Source: Gordonia liuliyuniae
GTDB lineage: Bacteria; Actinomycetota; Actinomycetes; Mycobacteriales; Mycobacteriaceae
Reading direction: 5' to 3'
DNA length: 64,000 bases
Assembly (NCBI RefSeq): GCF_021739025.1
Contig: NZ_JAKKOT010000002.1
Location: 372,001 to 436,000 of the forward strand
Position numbers and translations under genes: made by a program. Under the pieces are notes generated by a model that worked only from the letters and a program-made list of their open reading frames with translations, ran no database searches and was not told where the DNA came from. Below are positions 37,387 through 45,698 of this stretch, in pieces. Positions within the stretch are counted from its first letter, which is position 1. Every line of letters starts with the position of its first letter.

Positions 37387-37518
37387 ATGTCTACCGAATA
37401 CTCAATCACGACGAGTCGTCCGGATGAACCGGACGAACCACGTCATTTGCGGTTGGAGTCGACGGTTCTGTTGGCGACCAACGCTTTACGTTTGGCCCGC
37501 CGCCGGCCGAGGAGATAG
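37387..37518 (+). CDS. Possible 43-residue ORF antisense to the ter cluster
   Basis: ATG at 37387 follows a perfect AGGAGG (37373-37378) by eight bases. The frame encodes [18 protein letters not shown]... and ends at 37518 in an Arg-rich tail. The last 76 bases overlap the 3' end of the minus-strand membrane gene. The near-perfect Shine-Dalgarno is notable, but AGGAGGACTCCT is itself palindromic, so it could be part of an operator. Expression is unproven. Confidence 0.25.
   Translation: MSTEYSITTSRPDEPDEPRHLRLESTVLLATNALRLARRRPRR
37416..37436 (-). terminator. Hairpin after the four-helix membrane gene
   Basis: TCGTCCGG (37416-37423) and CCGGACGA (37429-37436) form an 8-base stem with a 5-base loop, seven bases past the stop at 37443. 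It may partly terminate transcription before the last terD. Confidence 0.55.
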
Positions 37519-38030
37519 AAATCGACGGCGATACCGATCACGATGCCGACGATGACGCCGATCAAGGTGGCGCCGCGGAAACCGGGGCCGAGGATGTCCA
37601 GCTGGAGGCGTCCGGCGTTGGCGCCCTGACCGGATCCGACGACGATCGCCAGCGTCAACAGGTTGGGGACCAGCAGAAGCAGGGAGACGACGCCGAGCAG
37701 CCACGACCCGATGTTCTTGGGCGTCTTGCCGATCGAGAAGATCGCGAGGAGGGCGAAAAGCAGGGGAAGCGCGGAGCCGATGACGCCGAAGAACAGCCCC
37801 CACACGGTGCCGGAGGTGACGCTCCGGTCGATCCGCTCGCCCATCGTCGTGCCCCACCAGTCGGGGAGCAGACGCTGCAGAATGAAATAGCCGATCACGA
37901 TGATCACGACCGTGCCGATGCCGAGGATCACCTTGTTCTTCGTCGACAGGCCCGGCAGGGACCATCGACGAGTCTTGCTCGAGGTTGCGTCGTCCACGGG
38001 TTCCGGTGGTACACCGGGCAGTTCGCTCAT
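37443..38030 (-). CDS. Four-helix membrane protein of the ter cluster
   Basis: This 195-residue protein has a cytoplasmic N-terminus and about four hydrophobic helices (about 32-52, 72-98, 102-128, 148-170), ending in an RRRAKRK basic tail. I do not recognise a named family. Position between TerD genes suggests a membrane partner of the TerD/TerC assembly. A hairpin directly follows its stop. Confidence 0.7.
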   Translation of the reverse strand: MSELPGVPPEPVDDATSSKTRRWSLPGLSTKNKVILGIGTVVIIVIGYFILQRLLPDWWGTTMGERIDRSVTSGTVWGLFFGVIGSALPLLFALLAIFSIGKTPKNIGSWLLGVVSLLLLVPNLLTLAIVVGSGQGANAGRLQLDILGPGFRGATLIGVIVGIVIGIAVDFYLLGRRRAKRKALVANRTVDSNRK

Positions 38031-38081
38031 AGGACAACTGTGGCACAGACCGGCGTCCAGCGGCAGCGGCTTGCCGTCCGA

Positions 38082-39344
38082 TCAGCCGAGATACGGTGTG
38101 ACGAACGGGATCGCCTTGTTCGCCGTCTTCCCGTTGAAGCCCTCACCGATCGCGCGCATCTTCCAGCCGTCGGTCTCCCGATGGACCACGGCCATAGTGA
38201 CGCCGGTGAACGGCATGCCGCCCGCCAGCGTGTAGCGGGCGAGCTCGGCGTTGGTCGACTGGTCGATGAGGCGGCAGTACGCGTTCTGAACCTCGGCGAA
38301 CGTCTGGCCGCGGTACGACGTGACGACGAAGACCAGATTGTCGACGTGCGGCGCGATCGCGGCGAGATTCACCGAGATCACCTCGTCATCGCCCGCACCC
38401 TCGCCGGTCAGGTTGTCACCGGAGTGGATGATCGAGCGGTCCTTCGCCTTGAGATGGCCGAAGTAGACCGTCTCCACGCACTGTCCCTGCGAGAACATCA
38501 GGACGGACGCGTCGAGATCGATGGCGCTGCCGCCGCCACCGCCGCCGAAGAAGCCGCGCTTGGCCGGCCGCTGAACCGGATCCCAACCCAGACCCATCCA
38601 GACCTGAGTGAGGGCGACACCACCCTCCTTGCGCAGCGACACCTTCTGGCCCTTGACCAGCGAGACCGGTCGATCCTTCGAAAGGTTGACCTCGGGAGCG
38701 GCCGCGGGGGCGGGCGGCTGCTGCTGGGGTGCACCGTACTGGGGTGCACCGTTTTGGGGCTGGGAAGGGGGCGGTGTGTACGAGGGTGGGGCCTGTTGCG
38801 GAGCGGGGGCAGGCGGCTGTGGTGCGGGAGATGGGGGTGCAGGAGCTGGGGGTGCGGGGGCGTCGTCGACGGACACTCCGTGGTCGCGGACCAGATCGGC
38901 GAAACCGCCGGCATAACCCTGTCCGACGGCGCGCACCTTCCACTGGCCGTTGCGCTGGTAGACCTCCACCGCGATCACCACGGACTCGCTGGTCAGGCCG
39001 TCCACGACATAGTCGAACAACGGTGCGCCCGCGGCGTCCAGCACGTGGGTCACCGGCGGTGCGAACTGACCGAAGCTGCGCGACGTGTCGTCGAGGGTGA
39101 TGACCGTGCGGATCGCGGCGATATCGGCCGGGACGCCCGTGGTCGAGATGTGCAGGCGCCCGTCCCGCAACTGCACGCCCGGACCGGACGGCTGGTTGAA
39201 GAACACGAAGTCGGCGTCGCTGCGCACCTTGCCTGCCTCGGTGACCAGCAGCGCCGACACATCGGCGGGGGCGGCCACGTCGACCGATATGACGACGTCG
39301 GGGCCGGGCAACGGGGCGTTCTGGCCTTTGGCGAGTGATGACAC
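38082..39344 (-). CDS. Double-domain TerD-superfamily protein
   Basis: This 420-residue protein contains two TerD-like domains separated by a Pro/Gln-rich linker (about 168-225). The N-terminal domain (SSLAKGQNAPLPG...) has lost most of the calcium-binding motif. The C-terminal domain retains [51 protein letters not shown] and a C-terminal strand set. Such fusions (TerF/TerA type) are common in actinobacterial ter loci. The Gly6 run may be slippage-prone. The degenerate domain may bind a partner rather than Ca2+. Confidence 0.88.
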   Translation of the reverse strand: MSSLAKGQNAPLPGPDVVISVDVAAPADVSALLVTEAGKVRSDADFVFFNQPSGPGVQLRDGRLHISTTGVPADIAAIRTVITLDDTSRSFGQFAPPVTHVLDAAGAPLFDYVVDGLTSESVVIAVEVYQRNGQWKVRAVGQGYAGGFADLVRDHGVSVDDAPAPPAPAPPSPAPQPPAPAPQQAPPSYTPPPSQPQNGAPQYGAPQQQPPAPAAAPEVNLSKDRPVSLVKGQKVSLRKEGGVALTQVWMGLGWDPVQRPAKRGFFGGGGGGSAIDLDASVLMFSQGQCVETVYFGHLKAKDRSIIHSGDNLTGEGAGDDEVISVNLAAIAPHVDNLVFVVTSYRGQTFAEVQNAYCRLIDQSTNAELARYTLAGGMPFTGVTMAVVHRETDGWKMRAIGEGFNGKTANKAIPFVTPYLG

Positions 39345-39353
39345 GGGGTACCT

Positions 39354-40232
39354 CTACTTCTCGGCGAACGCCGGATCGGGAACAGGGATGTCCAGAGCAG
39401 TGTGGTCGGGAGTCGGTGAGTCAGGAGTGTGGGCGGCCAACCACGCGAGGACCTCCTCGCCGGCCGCGATCCCCGCACGACGTGTGACAGCCAGACCGGG
39501 GATCGTCCACCCGGAATCGTGCAGTTCGCCGTGGCGCGGACGGATTGCGTGGTCGGCTGACTCGAGCATGTCGGCGTCCAACCGGCCGTCGCCCGCGGCA
39601 AGGACAGGGGCGTCGGCCGACAGGGCACCATCGTCGACGAGACGGCGACGGACCTCGGCGATCGCCGCTGACTTGGTGACCCCGACGGGCATCGCATAGA
39701 TCTTGCGTCCCTGCTGAGACACCGTCCACCCGCGCGGAACACACCACTCGTTCCAGGACGCGAGGAAATCGGCGGGCTGCCGCTCAGTGTCGACGACGAG
39801 ATAGGCGAACAGATCGTCCGCGACACGTGTGGCACGGACCCACGACTCATCGATTCGCGTCAGCAGATCGGCATGCAGGTCCGCGAGGGGTACGGACCGG
39901 TCCCGGACCCGGGCTTGCAATGCGGCACGCCACCCGACGTCGTCTTCGCCGTCGCACAGGATCCGGCCACCGTTCGAGACCACCGCGAATCGAAACGGCC
40001 TCCCCGGCAGCATGATCCGTTCGAACTGGGCGCGCGTGCGCGTCGTGACCGGGACGACCGGGGTGCGCGCGGCCAGAGCGGTCAGCGCGTCGACGCCCGA
40101 CTGCGTCATGAACGACAGGGGTGCGTCCCGGTAGATCTCGACGCAGACCGAGTCGGGACCGGGCGGTGCGGCCAGCGCCGACTCCGAATAGATCATGGTG
40201 CGGTCGAGATCGGTCGCGATCAGGGCGTTCAC
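39354..40232 (-). CDS. HAD-superfamily hydrolase of the ter biosynthetic arm
   Basis: This 292-residue protein has HAD motif I as ATDLDRTMIYS at the N-terminus, then TTRTRAQFERI (motif II), and GVTKSAAI followed by AAGDGRLDADML (motifs III/IV). It probably dephosphorylates a small molecule. The GTG at 40232 overlaps the stop of the phosphoribosyltransferase gene (GTGA), so they are co-translated. Upstream extensions read as Arg-rich shadow and are excluded. HAD enzymes are a standard member of the metabolic ter modules described by Anantharaman, Iyer and Aravind. Confidence 0.87.
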   Translation of the reverse strand: MNALIATDLDRTMIYSESALAAPPGPDSVCVEIYRDAPLSFMTQSGVDALTALAARTPVVPVTTRTRAQFERIMLPGRPFRFAVVSNGGRILCDGEDDVGWRAALQARVRDRSVPLADLHADLLTRIDESWVRATRVADDLFAYLVVDTERQPADFLASWNEWCVPRGWTVSQQGRKIYAMPVGVTKSAAIAEVRRRLVDDGALSADAPVLAAGDGRLDADMLESADHAIRPRHGELHDSGWTIPGLAVTRRAGIAAGEEVLAWLAAHTPDSPTPDHTALDIPVPDPAFAEK

Positions 40233-42619
40233 ACGTTCTCCTTGATCAGGCCGACGCACGAATACGCGAGGTCGGGGACCACGTCGACGGGCACGCCGCG
40301 TTCGGCGGCCAACATCCGAATGTGCTCGTGCTCGGGGAGATCCGGTTCGCGCACCAGGATCCGCCACGGGACACGGCGCAGCAGGACGCGCGTCGTCTCG
40401 CCGATCCCCGGCTTCACGAAGTTGATCGACGACAGTTCGTACCGGTTCTGCATCGCCTCGACCGACGCCCAACCGTCCCAGTGCGGAGTCCGGTCGGCGG
40501 TCCGCAGGCGCACTGCCTCAGCGACCGCGTCGTCGGCGACAGACGCGAACGCGGCGGTCACCGCGTCCAAGAAGCGATTCGACGCGTCGAACGGGGCGAG
40601 ATCGCGGTAGAACTTCGCGCCGTGGAAGTCGCCCGGACCGATCAACTCATCGTTCAACACGGTCCGCGAGACCAGCCCGGACACCGTCGAATTGAGGCAC
40701 GCCGACGCGATCAGGAAGTCGTCGCGTGTCCCGAACAGGCGCGTGCACGACCCCGGGTCGGCGAGCACCGCGAGTTCGTCGTTCAACCTCGCGCCGCCCG
40801 TCGCCGCATACTCGTCGAGCGCTGCGGACAGCTCCCGCGCGATGGCGCCCTTTCCGGTCCACCCGTCGACGAACACCACCGAATCCGGGTCGTGGCGGGC
40901 GGCGATGTAGTCGAGCGCGACGGCGTCGATGCCGCGGCCACGCACGATCGAGACACCGTAGTGCGCCGGGGCGATCGACCGGGTGAAGCGGATCCAACGG
41001 CCGATGAGAACCCCGATCGGCGTGCCCGCGCGCGCCAACGACACCAACGTCGGATTCGACGAGCGCTCGGTGAGGATCAACTCGGTGACGGTGCCCACCG
41101 CCAGGGCGAGACGACGCGCCGACTCGGCCAACGAGGCGTCGAACAACTCCAGGTACTCCGCCCCCGGCTGGAATTCGATCGGCAGCGACTCCGCGTAGTG
41201 CGACAGGCCCGCCTGGATTCGGCGCTCGCGTTCGACGACGTCGCCCTCCAACGAGAACTCCGACAGGTCCTTGAGCAGCCACGCAACCTCGTCGGGGGCG
41301 TACGAACCAAAGTCGGGGCTGCGCAACGGATCTCCGGCGGGCGCGAGTCGGCTGCCCTGGCGGGCTCGGGCCACGGTCAGCCGGGCCGGATCGCTCGACG
41401 GGATCGTCACCACGACGACGCGGTGCCCGGCCGCCGACAGAACGTCCAGAAGCCCGCCGTCGGCGCGCAACGCGTCGGTGTCGGCCGGATCGTCGAGCAC
41501 CAGCAGGACGGCAGGTGTCGTTCCCGAACCCGGCGCGGCGACGTTGTAGAGAAAGCGCCGCGCGTCGTCGACGCCCTCCGGCGACGGGAATGAGAAGCCG
41601 CGGCGCAGCGGGTAGCCGTTCTCGTCCACCACGTGGGCCGGGGATCGCGAGGTCGTCTGAAACGACGCTTGAACCCCTTGGTGGACAAGCCGTTCAGCGA
41701 TGCACAACGGCAGATACATGAGTTCTTCGTGGCCGACGACGGTGACCGGCTCGCCGTCGGCGAACACTCCGCGCAACCCGTCGGTCAGGTCGTCCACCGC
41801 ACGGTGGAACCCAGCGGTGTCGGCGGCGAGGAAGCCGTGGCGACCGCCGTCGGGCACCGCCGCCGGCCACGGAGCCGAGACGAACTCCACGGTCCCCGGC
41901 ACGTCTGCCGTCGGATTGAGGTCGGCCGGCGCCAATGCGCACACCCGGTCGGTGAGGTCGTCGGGCAGCGACACGGTGCCCGACGCCAACGCCACGAAGT
42001 CGATCACGACTCCGATTCGGGCGGCGGCCGCCGCGCACTCGGCGTGATGATTCCCCGACCGCATGTCGACCAGCGACGCCACCACGTACCGGTCGTGGGG
42101 GTCGAGACCGTGCAACGCCTCGACCGCCTCGACCGCTGTCCGCCCGGTGCTGATCTCGTCGTCGACGAGCACCACCGGAACGCTCGGATCGGTCGCGAGG
42201 AGTTCACCGTCCGTGGGCTGCAGCAGGTGGGTCGTGGCGTGCGAGTGCCCCTCTTCGAACGATCCGTGAACGGTCGCCGACGCGACCGCCCGCCGGGTCG
42301 AATGCAGATAGCGAGCGGCGCCCATCCGCTCGGCGACACAGTGGCCGAGCCCGGTCGCCGTCTCCGCGAACCCGAGGACCGTCGCGGCTCGAGCGCCCTC
42401 GCCGAGGACGGAGACGACGGCGTCGCCGAGCGCGTCCGCGGCCGCGCGCACCCGGGCGGGCGGCGTCGGCAGATGCTTGCCGAGCACCGTCGACACCAGC
42501 AGGTGCGCACGTTTGGGATTGCGGCGCAGCCCGAGCAGGACCAGCGCGTCGACGTCGTCGCCGGTCACGGTCGCGCCGAACGCCTCCGTGACCCACGAAC
42601 GGCCGGTATCGGCGGTCAC
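40229..42619 (-). CDS. Phosphoribosyltransferase-TRSP-StiP fusion protein
   Basis: This 796-residue protein combines three parts. The N-terminal phosphoribosyltransferase has the PRPP loop VVLVDDEISTGRTAVEAV near residue 155. A middle TRSP-like region carries FVSAPWP and VVGHEELMYLPL. A C-terminal PRTase_3/StiP-like domain carries VVFVDGWTGKGAIARELSAAL and ends in the HEHIRMLAAERGVPVDVVPDLAYSC block. These are separate genes in many ter loci. The GTG at 42619 overlaps the previous stop (GTGA). It should build or hydrolyse an N-glycosidic phosphoribosyl compound. The fused layout is the most distinctive feature of this cluster. Confidence 0.85.
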   Translation of the reverse strand: MTADTGRSWVTEAFGATVTGDDVDALVLLGLRRNPKRAHLLVSTVLGKHLPTPPARVRAAADALGDAVVSVLGEGARAATVLGFAETATGLGHCVAERMGAARYLHSTRRAVASATVHGSFEEGHSHATTHLLQPTDGELLATDPSVPVVLVDDEISTGRTAVEAVEALHGLDPHDRYVVASLVDMRSGNHHAECAAAAARIGVVIDFVALASGTVSLPDDLTDRVCALAPADLNPTADVPGTVEFVSAPWPAAVPDGGRHGFLAADTAGFHRAVDDLTDGLRGVFADGEPVTVVGHEELMYLPLCIAERLVHQGVQASFQTTSRSPAHVVDENGYPLRRGFSFPSPEGVDDARRFLYNVAAPGSGTTPAVLLVLDDPADTDALRADGGLLDVLSAAGHRVVVVTIPSSDPARLTVARARQGSRLAPAGDPLRSPDFGSYAPDEVAWLLKDLSEFSLEGDVVERERRIQAGLSHYAESLPIEFQPGAEYLELFDASLAESARRLALAVGTVTELILTERSSNPTLVSLARAGTPIGVLIGRWIRFTRSIAPAHYGVSIVRGRGIDAVALDYIAARHDPDSVVFVDGWTGKGAIARELSAALDEYAATGGARLNDELAVLADPGSCTRLFGTRDDFLIASACLNSTVSGLVSRTVLNDELIGPGDFHGAKFYRDLAPFDASNRFLDAVTAAFASVADDAVAEAVRLRTADRTPHWDGWASVEAMQNRYELSSINFVKPGIGETTRVLLRRVPWRILVREPDLPEHEHIRMLAAERGVPVDVVPDLAYSCVGLIKENV

Positions 42620-43803
42620 TCGCCACTCCATTCGGTGAGGAGGTCGACGAAGTTCACGTCGGGGCGGGTCACCCCGAACACGTGCGCCCGATCGACCACG
42701 TCGAGCGCCCAATTGCGGTGCGGTTTGAGCTCGTTCATCTTGTTCCCGTACGACGACGCCTGCGCGCCGCCGCCGTTGCGGTCGAGGACGTCGAGCGCAT
42801 CGGAGTACTCCTCGTCACTGACGCACGACAACGCGTGCACGGCCCCGACGTGGACCGGGTGGATGACGGTCTTGCCGGTGATCCCGTTCGCGCGGTCGAG
42901 GGCGATCTCGCGGAGCAGGCCGTCCATGTCCCGGCTCACCAGATGCTGACGGAAGTAGACGGCGTCGTTCTCCCGGAACGGCGTGTGCCGCAACGTCGGC
43001 GCGAACATGCGTTCGTGGTTGGCGAAGTACTCCCACACCGGGCCGGTGATGACGAAACCCGTCCCGTCGCTGCGGCCGAGCATGTTGACGATCGTCGCGA
43101 TCACGTCGGATGCGACGCGGACGTCGTAGACCGTGACGTCGCGGTCACGGCGGATCCCGAACAGACCGCAGATGTCGGTCGCGCCGATCCGCACGGCCAA
43201 GACTCGTTCGCGGTGCCGGTTGAGGACGTCGCGGATCGCGACGAGTTCGTCGTCGCGCGTCTCCCGCGCGACGACGCGGGCCGTCTCGAGCACCGGCATC
43301 GCGTACAGCGGACGATCCATCCCCTGGGAGGCGACGGCGACCGCGTCCAGCGCGGCGGCGCCGGTCCCCGCTTCGAACTTCGGGATGACGAACCCGGCGA
43401 GACAGTGCCCGGGCGGGAGCGCAGCCGTGATCGTCTCGATGTGATCGATCGACCGGACTCGCACGAACAGCAGCACACCCGACCAGCCGTCGGCGGCGAA
43501 CGCCGCGATCGTGTCGATCGTCCGTGCGAGCGCGAACGCCTCGTCGTCGTCGGCGACGGCGTCCTCCAAGTCGATGACCATCGAGGTGGCGCCTGCTGCC
43601 GCGCGTCGACGGATGACGGCGGCCAGGTCGGGTCGGGTCGCCGGGACGTACAGGGTCGCGCCGAGCGCCATCGCGAGGTGCGCGATCGGCGAATCGAGGG
43701 TTACCGGCTGCGGTCGACGTCGAAACAGGCGATCGCGCTGCGCATCGTCGAACTGCGGAAAGTGGGTGATCCCACCGGTCACGGTCGTCTCGGACAAGGT
43801 CAT
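42616..43803 (-). CDS. HpcH/HpaI aldolase or citrate-lyase-like protein
   Basis: This 395-residue enzyme has the metal-binding MVIDLEDAVADDDEAF and the N-terminal YVPATRPDLAAVIRR typical of CitE-like C-C lyases, plus RIGATDICGLFGI and ITGPVWEYFANH. It is longer than CitE (about 290) by a C-terminal extension common to ter-associated members. The ATG at 43803 lies immediately beside GAAGGAG, leaving no spacer. A TTG six bases downstream has ideal spacing and may be the real start. The gene overlaps the phosphoribosyltransferase (GTGA). It presumably supplies or trims the carbon skeleton. Confidence 0.85.
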   Translation of the reverse strand: MTLSETTVTGGITHFPQFDDAQRDRLFRRRPQPVTLDSPIAHLAMALGATLYVPATRPDLAAVIRRRAAAGATSMVIDLEDAVADDDEAFALARTIDTIAAFAADGWSGVLLFVRVRSIDHIETITAALPPGHCLAGFVIPKFEAGTGAAALDAVAVASQGMDRPLYAMPVLETARVVARETRDDELVAIRDVLNRHRERVLAVRIGATDICGLFGIRRDRDVTVYDVRVASDVIATIVNMLGRSDGTGFVITGPVWEYFANHERMFAPTLRHTPFRENDAVYFRQHLVSRDMDGLLREIALDRANGITGKTVIHPVHVGAVHALSCVSDEEYSDALDVLDRNGGGAQASSYGNKMNELKPHRNWALDVVDRAHVFGVTRPDVNFVDLLTEWSGE

Positions 43804-43822
43804 CTCCTTCGGGGGAGTCGTG

Positions 43823-45010
43823 TCACGGGCGCGCCACTTGGTCGCGCATCCGGCCGATGATCTCGGTGATGCGGCGGTCGACGGCGCGCAGTTGGGTGAG
43901 ATAGCTCCAATAGTCCGGGTGGATGCGTTCGAGCGTGGTCCCCGCCCGGTCGATCCGGTCGCTCTGCGCGTCGAGCACCGAACCCCAGTCGCGTTCCAGA
44001 CCGTGCCCGAGCGCGAAATGCTGCGCATCGCGCACCCGGAACCGCACCTGCGCCGACGCCTCGACCGGATCGCGGCGCACCTCGCGCAGATCCGTCAGAC
44101 GGTCGAACGCCCGGTCGAGCGCCTCATCGGCATGCGACAACCGATTGCGGGCCTTCTCTGCGGCGGCGAGCGCCTCGTCCGGTGCGCCCGCGAGCAGTGA
44201 TCGTGCGCGGTCGAGTTCGGTTGCCGCGGCGGCGAGGTCGGCGCGCACATCGTCGGGCGTCGACATGAGGTCCGCCGAACACTCGGAACTGAACTCACGG
44301 AGGAGCGCCGACACCACGTCGGGAATCTTGTCCAGCCGCGTCGTGACGGCATCCATCCGAGTGTCGAGCGAGCGGATGGTCCGGTCCGCGTCGGCGGCCA
44401 GGCCGGGCGCCTGCGCGAGCAATTGCTGCACGTTCTGCGCTGCCGCGATGACGGCTTCGCCGCAGCGTTGCCGATCGGCGAGGCCGGACGCCGCGTCGAA
44501 CGCCGACAGATCGCGGGCCAGACGGTCGGCCGCCGCCCGTACCGACGACAACCCGACGTGTTCGGGAGCCGCCGCATCGAGAGCCGCCAATGCGTTCGTC
44601 GCCGTCACCCGCGCGTCACGATCGGCCTGTTCGGCGCCCGCGATCGCCGCGCGACCGGCGTTCAACGCACGGCTGTGCGCCGCGGAGAAGCGCTCCAACG
44701 TCGCCGACACCTGGCCGAAGCCGCGCAGGCACGCGTCGACCGCGGCAGGCGTCGCCTCGGGGGACCCTTCCGCGGACACCGTGAGGTACTGCGAGATGAC
44801 TGCGTCGTACTGGTCGCGCACCGCGTTCCACTCGGCCGACGGAATCGATCCGGCCGACACCGAGCGGGCAGCGCGGACGGCAGGCGCGACCCGGCCCATC
44901 GTCGCCTCGCACGCGAAGAACGCGTCTGTCAGCGCCGCGAGCTGCGCCCCGGTGGCGCGGTCTTGCTGCGGCCGTCTGCTGAACAGGCTGCGACGCTGGT
45001 TGCTGGACAC
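43823..45010 (-). CDS. Helical coiled-coil protein of the ter cluster
   Basis: This 395-residue protein is almost entirely helical with Ala/Arg/Asp-rich heptads (for example AVRAARSVSAGS and DRLTDLREVRRD) and no signal peptide or membrane helix. I do not recognise a family name, though such proteins are regular members of actinobacterial ter loci. It may be a scaffold for TerD oligomers. It ends 19 bases before the lyase gene start, so they probably share a transcript. Confidence 0.65.
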   Translation of the reverse strand: MSSNQRRSLFSRRPQQDRATGAQLAALTDAFFACEATMGRVAPAVRAARSVSAGSIPSAEWNAVRDQYDAVISQYLTVSAEGSPEATPAAVDACLRGFGQVSATLERFSAAHSRALNAGRAAIAGAEQADRDARVTATNALAALDAAAPEHVGLSSVRAAADRLARDLSAFDAASGLADRQRCGEAVIAAAQNVQQLLAQAPGLAADADRTIRSLDTRMDAVTTRLDKIPDVVSALLREFSSECSADLMSTPDDVRADLAAAATELDRARSLLAGAPDEALAAAEKARNRLSHADEALDRAFDRLTDLREVRRDPVEASAQVRFRVRDAQHFALGHGLERDWGSVLDAQSDRIDRAGTTLERIHPDYWSYLTQLRAVDRRITEIIGRMRDQVARP

Positions 45011-45043
45011 TCTTCGATGCTATCGATTGCGGTGACAGGCGCC

Positions 45044-45074
45044 TGATCGGTCGAGAACGACCCGACCGATCAGA
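45044..45074 (-). terminator. Intercistronic hairpin after the TerA-like gene
   Basis: CTGATCGGTCG (45044-45054) and CGACCGATCAG (45064-45074) form an 11-base perfect stem with a 9-base loop, four bases past the TerA-like stop. No T run follows, as is usual in actinobacteria. It probably reduces read-through into the metabolic genes. Confidence 0.65.
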
Positions 45075-45078
45075 ACCC

Positions 45079-45687
45079 TCACTTGCGGCCCGCGGTCCAG
45101 TTCATGCCGAAGCCGTACGCGGCGTCGACGTCGCGCTGTGCGCCTCGGATGTAGCGGACTTCGCGCTGGACCTGCATCTCGCCGTTCACGTTGGTGAGCA
45201 TCGCGATGGCGCACGAGATCGATTGGTCGTCCGCCGAGTCCAAGTGGACCTCGACCTGCGGGCCCGACGTCGGCATCAGCGTCACGACACCGTTCGCCGC
45301 CGACCAGTTGGGTGCGCCCTCGTAGATGTACGCGAAGATCAGCACCCGACGAAAGCGATTCACGTCGCCGAGATTGATGTGCAGGTTCTCGCCGCCGACG
45401 GAGCCGCCGCTGCGATCGTCGCCGTCCAAGAAGATGAACGGCGGCCGGTCGAGGTCGCCGAACGAGTTGCCGAGTGCCTGCACGACGCCCTTGGATCCGT
45501 CCGCCAGCTCGTACATCGCGGCGAGGTCGAGGTCCACGGCCGTGTTGCGTTTGAAGAATCCACGCGACGGGGCCGACTGTGTCCAGTTGAGGTTGACGCG
45601 CATCGCGCCCTGCGTCTCACCGCGTTTGGTCAGCGACACCGACGGTGTGTTCTTGTCGAGGGTCACCTTGTTCATGTTGATCGCCAT
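45079..45687 (-). CDS. TerA-like TerD-superfamily protein
   Basis: This 202-residue protein is a divergent TerD family member. It starts VTLDKNTPSVSLTKRG and continues NLNWTQSAPSRGFFKRNTAVDLDLAAMYELADG. The calcium motif appears as FIFLDGDDRSGGSVGGENLHINL. The C-terminal AYGFGMNWTAGRK differs from TerD. This pattern matches proteins annotated TerA. It is transcribed from the terC side and is followed by a hairpin. Confidence 0.8.
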   Translation of the reverse strand: MAINMNKVTLDKNTPSVSLTKRGETQGAMRVNLNWTQSAPSRGFFKRNTAVDLDLAAMYELADGSKGVVQALGNSFGDLDRPPFIFLDGDDRSGGSVGGENLHINLGDVNRFRRVLIFAYIYEGAPNWSAANGVVTLMPTSGPQVEVHLDSADDQSISCAIAMLTNVNGEMQVQREVRYIRGAQRDVDAAYGFGMNWTAGRK

Positions 45688-45698
45688 GGTCTGCCGTC

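Noticed and set aside
38040-39338. 432-codon plus-strand frame opposite the double TerD gene
   Set aside because: It is a shadow of the minus-strand gene with Arg/Gly-rich composition and no start signal.
40121-41593. 490-codon plus-strand frame opposite the phosphoribosyltransferase fusion
   Set aside because: It has no domain, while the minus strand has PRPP motifs and coupled starts.
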